The notes under the pieces: model-generated
Told to the model about the DNA's origin: nothing
Databases searched by the model: none
Seen by the model: the letters and a program-made list of their open reading frames with translations, nothing else
Shown: piece after piece, positions 18,956 to 27,148 of the stretch
How the letters are laid out: each line of letters opens with the position of its first letter
Numbering within the stretch: position 1 is the first letter of the stretch
Translations under genes and position numbers: made by a program
NCBI GenBank assembly: GCA_902168205.1
Contig: CABHOK010000006.1
Span: forward strand, 186,001 to 250,000
Direction: 5' to 3'
Origin: an uncultured Chitinophaga sp.
GTDB lineage: Bacteria; Bacteroidota; Bacteroidia; Cytophagales; Cyclobacteriaceae
Length of the DNA stretch: 64,000 nt

Positions 18956-20551
18956 GTGCAAAAAAGACTCCCCCGGTTCGTTGATCTAGCGATCTGCGTT
19001 CCATTCCTCGTACTCCCTCTATTCATTAAACTTCCCTACCGCGTTAACATCTTTTTATCATGGGAAGGCGCTTACAGGCTTTCCATTGGTCAGGTTCCTT
19101 ATGAAGATTTTGGACTACCCATGGGAATATGTTACTGGCTTATACCAGCATTGTTCTTCAAGTTGTTTGGCCCTACATTTTTATCATTGGTGAAGGCGCA
19201 GGTGTTCATCAACCTCATTAGTATGCTTTCGCTTCGCGGTATACTATATAACCTCAGGCTGAAGCCTTATGCTGTAACACTCAGCATACTGGTATTCTGC
19301 TTAACGTATATAGTATATAATTTCTGGCCGTGGTATAATCACTCGGTCGTTGTCTATGAGTTGGTTGCTATATTCTTTCTCACACAGTCTTTCAATGCAG
19401 AGAGTACCCGATCAAAAACCGTTTGGGTTGCACTGGCCGGTATCTTCTCGGTAGTAACATTCTTCACCAAGCAGGATGTTGGTGCCATCTGTATTTTACT
19501 CTGCCTCTTCCTGCTGGTATACCGTGCTATTATGGTGAAAGAGAAACTGCCTACGACCATATACCTGGTATCTGTTGCAACGGTAAGCCTACTGGCCGTA
19601 ATACCGTTTATTGGTTTTGACTTCTTCTACTGGTTTAATTACGGACAGCCACCACACAGCTCGCGTCTCGATGTTATTCTGTTACTGAATACATTCCTGG
19701 AAGGATCGATGGTGGAGAAGATTTACCTCGCGCTTATTCTCATCCTGCTGATCTCTACTTTCAAATCGTTCAGGCAGTTCTTCGAAGATCAAAACCAGTT
19801 TACATTCGCTGCCATCAGCGTGTGTCTCATTCTGCAGTCGATCGTTACCAAAATGACGAGCCCCTTGCCTACTGACCACATGACGTACTATCATGTATTT
19901 GGTTTTGCGTGCATTATGAGTTTCTTCCCGTGGCAACGCTGGAGTTCCGAACTCAAGCCTGCCGCAGCTATACTATTATTCATCATGGTAATTTACTCGG
20001 CCGGTTACTGGAAGTATGTAGCAGATATATTCCACCTGCACAGCAAAAAATTGATTGCAGCCGGTAATGCGCCTCAACACGCTACACCATGGAAAACCAC
20101 TTCGAACTATAAATCACTCAAGCACATCATGCTGCCGGAAAGTACGATTGCCGGAGTGGACAGTCTCGCGAAGCTTCCGTTCATCCACAACAAAGATCTC
20201 AAGGTGCTTAACATGTCGGAGATCACATTCCTGGCAAAAGAGTTTGGCTATACACCATTAACACAACACCCGCTGTGGTTCCATGTTAATATCGGTATGT
20301 TTCAGAAAGAGATCGACCAGATCAACGAACGGGTACGCAGTGGTTATTACGACCTGGTGCTTTTCGAAGATATTCCGAGTCTCACGGAATTCTATCCCTA
20401 CAAAGTACGTGATGAGTTGAGAAAGCACTATATACGCAACAATACATTTCTCGCCCCGCGTAAGCTGGAAGATTCAACGATCGAAGTATATATCAATCCG
20501 AAGCTGGCAAGACAATACTTGTCTCAATCGGAAAGTGATCAGACCAAGTGA
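18956..20551 (+). CDS. Polytopic membrane protein, GT-C/ArnT-like glycosyltransferase candidate
   Basis: 531 residues from a GTG start; no in-frame ATG lies near upstream and a promoter element sits just ahead. About nine to ten membrane segments fill residues 8-370, then a soluble ~160-residue C-terminal domain. The first external loop carries SWEGAYRLSIGQVPYEDFGLPMG, the position where GT-C enzymes hold their catalytic acidic residue (D/E), and GLPMGICYWL resembles the matching P-x-x-Y/W loop. Likely role: transfer of a sugar from a polyprenyl-phosphate donor outside the membrane; donor and acceptor unknown. The last 59 bp overlap the converging EEP gene tail to tail. Confidence 0.72.
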   Translation: MQKRLPRFVDLAICVPFLVLPLFIKLPYRVNIFLSWEGAYRLSIGQVPYEDFGLPMGICYWLIPALFFKLFGPTFLSLVKAQVFINLISMLSLRGILYNLRLKPYAVTLSILVFCLTYIVYNFWPWYNHSVVVYELVAIFFLTQSFNAESTRSKTVWVALAGIFSVVTFFTKQDVGAICILLCLFLLVYRAIMVKEKLPTTIYLVSVATVSLLAVIPFIGFDFFYWFNYGQPPHSSRLDVILLLNTFLEGSMVEKIYLALILILLISTFKSFRQFFEDQNQFTFAAISVCLILQSIVTKMTSPLPTDHMTYYHVFGFACIMSFFPWQRWSSELKPAAAILLFIMVIYSAGYWKYVADIFHLHSKKLIAAGNAPQHATPWKTTSNYKSLKHIMLPESTIAGVDSLAKLPFIHNKDLKVLNMSEITFLAKEFGYTPLTQHPLWFHVNIGMFQKEIDQINERVRSGYYDLVLFEDIPSLTEFYPYKVRDELRKHYIRNNTFLAPRKLEDSTIEVYINPKLARQYLSQSESDQTK

Positions 20552-21497
20552 CTTCATAGTGCGTTCGGTAGTGCTCGAACGCAATGGCGGGGTCGGCAAA
20601 AATATGATCGATCCGCACGGGCATGCCTACAAAACGGTAGGAATATGAATACCCAAAGCCAGCTTCTTCATACGCATTGTTCATCGATTCAGAAAGTGTC
20701 TGGTAAACATAACTGTGCGGAGTTTCATTGAAATCTCCGCACAGTATTACTTTATAATACGACCGCTCTATAAACTTGCGGATGAGCTTGGCATGGTAAC
20801 TCCGTGCAATCAATGCAGACCGTATACTCTTATACTTGTTTAAACGAGAAGTCTTATCAAAATTATAGGACTTTAAATGGACATTGATGATCTTGACCGT
20901 ATCGTTGTTGATCACGACATCAGCCCATATAAGCCGGTTAAAAGAGTTAAAGGCAAATTCAAGTTTACCCGATGCTACAATCGGAAATCTCGAAATGATA
21001 AATAGTCCCAAACTGTCTTTTTCCCTTGTTTCCTTCCCGGAGAAATAGCGATGGTATGAAGGCAAGACCCGGCTGAAATGTGTAGGTACTGTTTCCTGGA
21101 GACAAACTATATCCGGCTGTTCGCGCTCGAGCCAGGAAGATAGCGCTGCAAAATTCTGCTGGTAATTACTGCCCCGGGTATAGTAGCCCAATGCCTTTAC
21201 ATTATAGGAAATGATTCGTGCATCAGGCTTCTGTCCTTTTGTTCCCTTCCATATACCTATAGAAAATATGCCATGTACCAATACCAGAAAGAGTAACAAT
21301 ACACCGGCCGGCAGCCACACCCACCGGCTTCGCTTTATCAGGAAGTATACCAGTGCTATACAGCAACAAGCTAAAAAGAACGGCACCGCAACACTCGCAA
21401 TACCAGCCACCAGAAATTCATCTACCGGTATATATATAGTTGCGATGACAGGTATAGTCAGGAATGTAATGGCTAGCAGGAGTCTTCGTAACATCAT
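20493..21497 (-). CDS. Membrane-anchored endonuclease/exonuclease/phosphatase (EEP) family protein
   Basis: 334 residues. Three N-terminal membrane segments (~5-80) precede an EEP domain with ordered motifs: IISYNVKAL (Asn), CLQETV (metal Glu), INVHLKS, CGDFNETP (Asp/Asn) and the C-terminal TWSDHFPI (Asp-His). The family cleaves phosphodiesters; anchored Bacteroidota members may act on lipids or nucleotides outside the cytoplasm, so the substrate is unresolved. It overlaps the GT-C-like gene by 59 bp at the 3' ends and is divergent from the 2OG oxygenase gene. Confidence 0.87.
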   Translation of the reverse strand: MMLRRLLLAITFLTIPVIATIYIPVDEFLVAGIASVAVPFFLACCCIALVYFLIKRSRWVWLPAGVLLLFLVLVHGIFSIGIWKGTKGQKPDARIISYNVKALGYYTRGSNYQQNFAALSSWLEREQPDIVCLQETVPTHFSRVLPSYHRYFSGKETREKDSLGLFIISRFPIVASGKLEFAFNSFNRLIWADVVINNDTVKIINVHLKSYNFDKTSRLNKYKSIRSALIARSYHAKLIRKFIERSYYKVILCGDFNETPHSYVYQTLSESMNNAYEEAGFGYSYSYRFVGMPVRIDHIFADPAIAFEHYRTHYEVTWSDHFPIETSIVLPASD

Positions 21498-21654
21498 TAT
21501 GTGATAATTTTTCCAGGCTATATATCAAAATATATCAAACGTTTTCTGTACATTCATTACGTTAATACTTCCCCTAAAGTAAAGCATGTTGCGAGGGAAA
21601 ACTAATATACCCGAGCGCGTTTTTGAATAAAATCCTAATCAAAACCCCACCTCT

Positions 21655-22464
21655 ATGAAATTCATTAACTTGTCCGTTGAAGAGCTTCATGAGCTCGCCA
21701 GAAACAAAAGCGAAGAGTATCAAACTGCTGCCCCGTTCCCCAACATTTACTTTGACAACTTTTTTAACACACACCGATTGTCTGAAGTCCTGGATGAGTT
21801 TCCGGACATGAGCAAGAAACCTGATCTAAAATTTGACGACTACAATCAGGTGAAGCTTGCTTCCAAAGGTGAATATCGTTTTGGTGATGAGACTAAAGAG
21901 TTCATGCACTTTCTGAACTCGCAACCTTTCCTTGAATTTTTATCAATACTTACTGGCATCGATGCACTTATCCCCGATCCATACTTCGATGGTGGCGGCT
22001 GTCACCAGATCATGCCCGGTGGTTTGCTGAAGATCCATGCTGACTTTAACAAGAACAAACTTACCAACCTCGACCGAAGATTGAATGTACTGGTATATCT
22101 CAATAAAGACTGGCATGAGGAATGGGGCGGTCATTTTGAACTATGGGACACCGAGATGAAACATAGTGTAAAAAAAATACTGCCTTTATTTAACCGCATG
22201 GCCATTTTTACCACAACCGATTTTTCTTATCATGGTCACCCCGATGCATTGAAGTGTCCACAAGGAAGAAGTCGCAAGTCGCTTGCACTATATTATTATA
22301 CCAATGGTCGTCCTGCCTACGAAATTAACGGCGGTCTTGAAAAGCACTCTACAATCTTTAAGGCCAGACCTCAGGTTGACCATTCGAAAATTTCAGTTAA
22401 AGAAATTGTCAAACAGATAACACCGCCAATCCTGTACAACGCAGCCAAACGAATATCGGGCTAG
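21655..22464 (+). CDS. 2-oxoglutarate/Fe(II)-dependent oxygenase (prolyl-4-hydroxylase-like)
   Basis: 269 residues. The double-stranded beta-helix iron motif is intact: HAD gives His128 and Asp130, SYHGHP gives the distal His193, and RSRKSLALYYY supplies the 2OG-binding Arg (~205-207). RRLNVLVYLN and EEWGGHFELW are the usual P4H-like strands. It has no signal peptide, so it is cytoplasmic. In Bacteroidota and Proteobacteria such proteins lie in surface-polysaccharide loci and are often annotated as 2OG-Fe(II) oxygenases of unknown substrate. Here it precedes a methyltransferase and the exopolysaccharide operon. Confidence 0.88.
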   Translation: MKFINLSVEELHELARNKSEEYQTAAPFPNIYFDNFFNTHRLSEVLDEFPDMSKKPDLKFDDYNQVKLASKGEYRFGDETKEFMHFLNSQPFLEFLSILTGIDALIPDPYFDGGGCHQIMPGGLLKIHADFNKNKLTNLDRRLNVLVYLNKDWHEEWGGHFELWDTEMKHSVKKILPLFNRMAIFTTTDFSYHGHPDALKCPQGRSRKSLALYYYTNGRPAYEINGGLEKHSTIFKARPQVDHSKISVKEIVKQITPPILYNAAKRISG

Positions 22465-22654
22465 CGAAGTATATATATACCCCTATACACCTTTCATTGC
22501 CGGACGATCGATACGGATCCCCACCGTTGTAACTGAATCTCAACACCCGTTGCTGCTATACATACAGCAATAAAGCGTGTCGGGCATGAGCTCTCGTCTG
22601 CATGTATTGCATGTTCGCCATGTGCAATAGTGAACGCCTTTGTGTCAAAAAAAA

Positions 22655-22672
22655 GTATAGCATTCGCTATAC
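22655..22672. other. Perfect 7-bp inverted repeat with adjacent A8 tract
   Basis: GTATAGC (22655-22661), loop ATTC, GCTATAC (22666-22672), preceded by A8 (22647-22654). Read on the minus strand it is a terminator-shaped hairpin followed by T8. No minus-strand gene ends here, so it may be an operator or the end of an antisense transcript. The rest of the 22465-22747 gap shows nothing clear apart from the promoter element at 22730. Confidence 0.5.
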
Positions 22673-22729
22673 AATTCCAAAAGATCCTAACCCCTCTATA
22701 CCATGCATTTCCACTATGGAAAGACTCAG

Positions 22730-22737
22730 TACATTTG
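22730..22737 (+). promoter_or_regulatory. Bacteroidota -7 promoter element that decides the methyltransferase start
   Basis: TACATTTG matches TAnnTTTG. It lies inside the longer possible reading frame (from 22703), arguing for the start at 22748 or 22775. Confidence 0.5.
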
Positions 22738-22747
22738 CAGTGATCGA

Positions 22748-23512
22748 ATGAGACGGTCACCTTTTATCTCGAAAATGGTTCACAACATTTTCGGTTATAC
22801 CAACATTGGTAATTATGCACGCTCACGTGTTTTCATCAGGTTGTTGAACATGCTGCCATTGGCATCGTTCAAAAATGTAGCCGACCTCGGTGCCGGCCTC
22901 GGAGAATTTACCTTTATGATGGCCGAGTCGCTACCGGAAACTCAATTTACGGCCATCGAAATTTTACCCGAACGGGTTGAGAGACTAAACCAGGTCGTGG
23001 ACAAGCTCCATGTAAATAACGTGACTATATTTCCGGACAAGATCGACCAACTGGATGCGCAGGAAAAATTCGATTTCATTTTTGCGGTAGATGTATTCGA
23101 GCATATACCCAAAGACGAAATGCCTTTTCACGATTGCTACGAGCGGTTAAAACCCGGTGGCTACCTGCTTGTAAAAATTCCTAACCTGAAGCAGAATACT
23201 ATTCTACCGGATTCATTTTTTGAAGACCACCAGCACTGGGTTGACGATGCCCACGTAGGACAGATATATGATCTGAAAGGATTGAAGAACCGTTTCCACG
23301 AAGAAGGTTTTGATGTTGTCTATAGTTCGGCAACGGATGGTCTGTTATCACGTGCCGGTTGGGAGATTGGCTTCCTCAGTAAAAAAGGAGGCTCTGCAGT
23401 TCAGCTGATGTGTTTGCCGCTCTGCAAAGCCTTTGTATTGATGGATTCCATGCTATACTTCCCAAAGAACACCGGAAACGCCATCCAGGTAATCGGCAGA
23501 AAACCGGCTTAG
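22748..23512 (+). CDS. Class I SAM-dependent methyltransferase
   Basis: 254 residues from the ATG at 22748; an ATG at 22703 would add 15 residues but would place the promoter element inside the gene, and 22775 is a further option. The SAM-binding motif I VADLGAGLGEF is followed by the acidic strand-2 end FTAIEILPERV, DFIFAVDVFEHI (motif IV) and LKPGGYLLVKIP (motif post-I/II), standard for Methyltransf_11/23 proteins. No membrane segment. Substrate unknown; the setting between a 2OG oxygenase and an acyltransferase/exopolysaccharide operon suggests sugar or lipid modification. Its stop is 6 bp from the converging acyltransferase stop. Confidence 0.87.
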   Translation: MRRSPFISKMVHNIFGYTNIGNYARSRVFIRLLNMLPLASFKNVADLGAGLGEFTFMMAESLPETQFTAIEILPERVERLNQVVDKLHVNNVTIFPDKIDQLDAQEKFDFIFAVDVFEHIPKDEMPFHDCYERLKPGGYLLVKIPNLKQNTILPDSFFEDHQHWVDDAHVGQIYDLKGLKNRFHEEGFDVVYSSATDGLLSRAGWEIGFLSKKGGSAVQLMCLPLCKAFVLMDSMLYFPKNTGNAIQVIGRKPA

Positions 23513-23518
23513 TATTTT

Positions 23519-24709
23519 TTACTGAGCCTCTTCTCTGCTCGTAACGGCAAAGCGTGTCTGTATATTCTTCCACAAGCGCTGCGGCCAGTCTTTATACATG
23601 CATGGTTTTTCTACCAGCAGGTAAAAACCTATGCTCACGGCCAACAGAATCGGTGCAATAATTATAAACTGGAAGATATAGTTAATAGTAAACGAACTCG
23701 TTACCTGGATGTTCTTGGTTACCCGGATAAGGAACTCGATAAAAGGCAAGTGCAACAAGTATATACTATAGCACATGCCACCAATCGCGGTGATCCAGGG
23801 CAAGGTAATGAGTCGGTTTACCCACGTAGCTCTGAACACTGAATAGAACAGCACAAAGAGACAGGTTATGAACCCGATGCGGTTGATCAGCTCCTGATTC
23901 CAGCTCCATACTAAAATCATTGCTATGAAGCTGAGTATAGCGGTGTAGTTGTAGAGGGTATGCTTACGGATACCTTCTCTCCATTCGTTCAGGTACAGAT
24001 CGGCAAAGATGAAGCCGAGCAGGAAGAACTGCAGGTGTCCTAAAATAGTAAGTTTGGTAAACTGGTGCAGAATCTGGTAGTGCTGTTGCAGCAGCATGAT
24101 AACGGCTATAAATCCGATCAGCAATGATCTGCGCAGTACAGCAGATTTAGGCTTAAAAAGCAACATGGCCAGGAACGGTGCCAGAATATAAAACTGTACT
24201 TCAATCTCCAGTGTCCACACAGGCGGGTTAATAAACGTCCAGCCTTTGTACAGGATGTTATGCAGGTAAAATATACTCGAGAAGTAATGCGGTATAATAT
24301 CCTGGAAGGTATAGAAACCCATCACCACGACCGCTACGGCAAAGATGGTCATCACGATAATATACGGAGGCTCCAGCCGGGTAATCCTGCGCCAGAAATA
24401 ACTTTTCAATTCCACCTTCTTGCCCTGGTGCAGGCTATGCGCGGCAAACGGAAGGCCGAGTATAAATCCACTGATGGCAAAGAATATATATACTCCTATA
24501 AATCCGCGGTTGGTTACAAAGTGTGTGAACTGATACTCACTTCCGGGAGTAAATTGTATGGCTGTATAGCGTTCAAAGCGTTCACTCAGGTGCTGAACCA
24601 CTACCGGAAATATAGCCAGGAATCGAAGCCCGTCAATTTCCTTGATTACCCGACCCCCCGAAGTTACCCGCGTTAATGTCGCAGGAAGGTTTTTTAAAAA
24701 TTGAAACAT
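23519..24709 (-). CDS. Acyltransferase 3 family membrane protein (OafA/YrhL type)
   Basis: 396 residues, about ten membrane segments. Family motifs: EIDGLRFLAIFPVVVQHL near the N-terminus with the catalytic-type His, FFAISGFILGL, and YFWRRITRLEPPYII. The YSIYLLHLPF segment lies near the end. These enzymes move acetyl or other acyl groups onto sugars of surface polysaccharide or O-antigen. It is the last gene of the minus-strand exopolysaccharide operon, 33 bp after the TolC-like gene, consistent with O-acylation of the exported polymer. Confidence 0.9.
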   Translation of the reverse strand: MFQFLKNLPATLTRVTSGGRVIKEIDGLRFLAIFPVVVQHLSERFERYTAIQFTPGSEYQFTHFVTNRGFIGVYIFFAISGFILGLPFAAHSLHQGKKVELKSYFWRRITRLEPPYIIVMTIFAVAVVVMGFYTFQDIIPHYFSSIFYLHNILYKGWTFINPPVWTLEIEVQFYILAPFLAMLLFKPKSAVLRRSLLIGFIAVIMLLQQHYQILHQFTKLTILGHLQFFLLGFIFADLYLNEWREGIRKHTLYNYTAILSFIAMILVWSWNQELINRIGFITCLFVLFYSVFRATWVNRLITLPWITAIGGMCYSIYLLHLPFIEFLIRVTKNIQVTSSFTINYIFQFIIIAPILLAVSIGFYLLVEKPCMYKDWPQRLWKNIQTRFAVTSREEAQ

Positions 24710-24742
24710 ACCTTGTCCCTTATCCCTCTCCGATTCCCTATA

Positions 24743-25486
24743 TTAAAAATCTTGTTTGGATTCTTCGTCTAGTTTGGCCAGGAAGCCTGAATATCCTTCT
24801 ACGTCTTCGAGCTTTATACCGATTATTGCTTCAAGGTTTATCTTTTCCTGATTGAAGGTAGACTGTGCTGTAATAAGATCTTCCGAGCGGCTATAGTATT
24901 CTTGTAAGGATGCACGCAGGCGCTCCAGGTTTACTTCGTTCGTCTGGAATTTCTTTTCTGCTTCTTTATACATCTGGTAAAATTCTTCTTTCACGAACTG
25001 ACGCAGCTTGATGATCTTATAGGCTTCTTTCAGTTTCTCAAGACTTACCAGTACTTCTTCGCGGATCACCAGTTTCTGCTGGTTCACCATGTGCACGGCA
25101 TTGACGCTTTTATCATTCGCTATTTTTGTCTCAAGCGGTGTAGCTACGAATGTTCCGAGGCTAAATCTCACACCAAAGTTATAGCGCGGATAAAATGTTG
25201 AGCGGTCGTTGCTGTTCGGCTCAATGGTAAATTCATTCAAGTTACCCACGGCATATATATTATCCAGCCATGACCAGCGTGCCAAGTTTCTTTCCTTCTT
25301 GGCGATCTCTACATTCTGTTGCACAATCTTGTTGGAGGGGTGGTTCTTCCAGGCAAGCTGCACCAAACGTTCATCGAACGTAACAGCGGTAATGCGCTCC
25401 GGGATAACAATTTTATTATAGTCAACTGTCTGCGCGGTGGCAATCAATGGCACAAGAATAAAGAGCACCGTTTTAAAAATTTTCAT
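24743..25486 (-). CDS. TolC-family (OEP) outer-membrane protein, half-size
   Basis: 247 residues with signal peptide (MKIFKTVLFILVPLIATAQ). Heptad-rich helices (KNHPSNKIVQQNVEIAKKERNLARW; then ~130-230) flank a short beta segment (YPRYNFGVRFSLGTF), as in one OEP repeat. Classical TolC proteins have two such repeats and ~430-490 residues; this one holds only one. No Wza-type polysaccharide export protein is present in the operon, so this may serve as the outer-membrane exit or a periplasmic tether for the polymer. The start overlaps the end of the Wzy/WaaL-like gene by 14 bp. Confidence 0.78.
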   Translation of the reverse strand: MKIFKTVLFILVPLIATAQTVDYNKIVIPERITAVTFDERLVQLAWKNHPSNKIVQQNVEIAKKERNLARWSWLDNIYAVGNLNEFTIEPNSNDRSTFYPRYNFGVRFSLGTFVATPLETKIANDKSVNAVHMVNQQKLVIREEVLVSLEKLKEAYKIIKLRQFVKEEFYQMYKEAEKKFQTNEVNLERLRASLQEYYSRSEDLITAQSTFNQEKINLEAIIGIKLEDVEGYSGFLAKLDEESKQDF

Positions 25487-27011
25487 ATGGGTTATTCTGT
25501 TGTATAGTAGTTACTTTATCAAGTTCGCGAAGCCGCACAATCATGGCCATAATCGCATAGAAGACCAGCACGTTGGGCACCTGTATCAATACCTGCTGCG
25601 GATAGTTACCGATCACGATACTGAATACAACGGCCACCAGGGCTGCCATATAGGCTTTTAGCTCGGGTGATCGCATCCGGTAATAGTTTCGTATGCCTAC
25701 AATCAATATAACGGCAAAGAAGGCACAATACAGCAACAGACCTACCCAGCCTAACTCCACGGCTACACGCACAAAACCACTGTCAGGAGCAAAACTGGAA
25801 AGTGGCGACCCCGGGTTAAAACGCTGTCCCCATATACCTATACTTCCTAACCCGGCACCGAACGGGTGCGCATGAATGTAGGGCTTGATAAACGCCTGGC
25901 TTCGCTCGCGCACCTGGAAGGACGGATCTTCACTCGGCTTGAAGGCCGAACGGATACGTTCCAGACTATTGGTACTCAGGAACGGACCAACGCTACGGAT
26001 ATCCGAAAAGATGATCGCGGCTCCCACCGCTAATCCAAAGGCTGCAAAGGCCAGCGTTCTGGTTTGAAAGGTAAGCAATGCATAGAATATAAATCCTGCA
26101 GGTAACATGGCATACGCAGTACGTGTACCGGCATATACCATGGCCAGCAACATAACCATGGCACTGAACCCGAGAAATATTTTGTATAAGAATTTGAAAG
26201 GACCTGTGAGTAAAGTAATGCAGAGTAAACCTGAGAATGACATGAGTACACCGAACACCGTAGGGTCGTTGAGGAACGAGAAGATGCGATAGCGCCCCCA
26301 GTTGAAGATCAGTTTATAGCGGAACTCATCAGCTGCCACCCAGCTTTTCTCAAATGGTAACAGACCATGAAACTCCTGGAACAATCCATATAGTCCGCAG
26401 ATGAGTGACAACACGATCCACATGTTCAGCAGTACTTTGAAGAAAGACATACTGTCGATCGCATAGAGAATGATGAAGTAGAATATCATCAGGATCGCTA
26501 TACCACGAATTACAAATATCCATGCTTGTGTATTGGCAACCGGGTTGAAGAACTCCAATACGTTGTAAATAATCCACGCCCATACTACATAACTGATCGG
26601 TCCTTTCGCGAGATTATAATCACCTGCCTGCCATTTACGAATCAGTAATCCGATGAGCATCACCACGAGAAACACATCCAATACGATACCGAGTGGTACA
26701 CCGGATGACACGCGGTTAAGTCCCTGCAGGAAATACGATATGATCAGCAATACAACTATACCGAATTTCAGATTTACCAGCGAGTATAGCACGGTAGGTA
26801 TACCGATAGCCATACCGATCACCAGGAACCCAAAGACCGGTCCGAAAATTGAAAATGAGAAACCAATGCCTACTGACATGATCAGCAGCAATACATATAT
26901 CCACGGTGACTGCAAGAGTCCTTTTGAAGGACGGGGCGTAATGGTAGCCTTCCGCTCCTTCAGCGTAGGATCAGCCGTAAAATCCAGGATATAGTCTTTC
27001 TTCTCCTGCAC
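25473..27011 (-). CDS. O-antigen polymerase/ligase-like (Wzy/WaaL) membrane protein
   Basis: About 512 residues from a GTG at 27011. A longer frame from the ATG at 27077 would add 22 residues that lie over a small membrane-protein gene and look out of character (HHEHCRECYF), so the GTG, two bases after that gene's stop, is preferred. Around eleven membrane segments; the long periplasmic loop carries VRERSQAFIKPYIHAHPFGAGLGSIG, the R/H-rich G-x-G loop typical of O-antigen ligase/polymerase proteins, followed by DSGFVRVAVELGWVGL. Role: polymerisation or ligation of lipid-linked repeat units for exopolysaccharide. Confidence 0.88.
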   Translation of the reverse strand: MQEKKDYILDFTADPTLKERKATITPRPSKGLLQSPWIYVLLLIMSVGIGFSFSIFGPVFGFLVIGMAIGIPTVLYSLVNLKFGIVVLLIISYFLQGLNRVSSGVPLGIVLDVFLVVMLIGLLIRKWQAGDYNLAKGPISYVVWAWIIYNVLEFFNPVANTQAWIFVIRGIAILMIFYFIILYAIDSMSFFKVLLNMWIVLSLICGLYGLFQEFHGLLPFEKSWVAADEFRYKLIFNWGRYRIFSFLNDPTVFGVLMSFSGLLCITLLTGPFKFLYKIFLGFSAMVMLLAMVYAGTRTAYAMLPAGFIFYALLTFQTRTLAFAAFGLAVGAAIIFSDIRSVGPFLSTNSLERIRSAFKPSEDPSFQVRERSQAFIKPYIHAHPFGAGLGSIGIWGQRFNPGSPLSSFAPDSGFVRVAVELGWVGLLLYCAFFAVILIVGIRNYYRMRSPELKAYMAALVAVVFSIVIGNYPQQVLIQVPNVLVFYAIMAMIVRLRELDKVTTIQQNNPYENF

Positions 27012-27013
27012 GC

Positions 27014-27148
27014 CTAGAATATAATGATTGAAAAGAAAATAACATTCACGGCAATGCTCATGATGATCAACAGCCATTCCATGATACGGTGATGAACCGG
27101 AATGTTGAACTCGGTATTCTCGTTGTCAGTCTCGTTCACGTTATCCAT
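27014..27148 (-). CDS. Small single-span membrane protein in the exopolysaccharide operon
   Basis: 44 codons plus stop, too short for usual gene lists. The ATG at 27148 overlaps the last 8 bp (ATGGATAA) of the glycosyltransferase gene and its TAG ends two bases before the GTG of the polymerase gene, so the three are tightly coupled. The protein has an acidic Asn/Glu-rich N-terminus (MDNVNETDNENTEF) then, after HHRIMEW, one hydrophobic helix (LLIIMSIAVNVIFFSIIIF). No family recognised. It may be a regulatory or assembly partner of the polymerase or flippase. Evidence is positional and topological; expression is unproven. Confidence 0.65.
   Translation of the reverse strand: MDNVNETDNENTEFNIPVHHRIMEWLLIIMSIAVNVIFFSIIIF

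Noticed and set aside
22494-22760. 88-codon minus-strand frame in the gap before the methyltransferase gene
   Set aside because: Covers a promoter and a hairpin and has an irregular composition; no sign of a family.
25473-27077. Polymerase start at 27077
   Set aside because: The extra 22 residues overlap the small membrane-protein gene out of frame and do not resemble a cytoplasmic N-terminus; the GTG at 27011 fits the coupling better.
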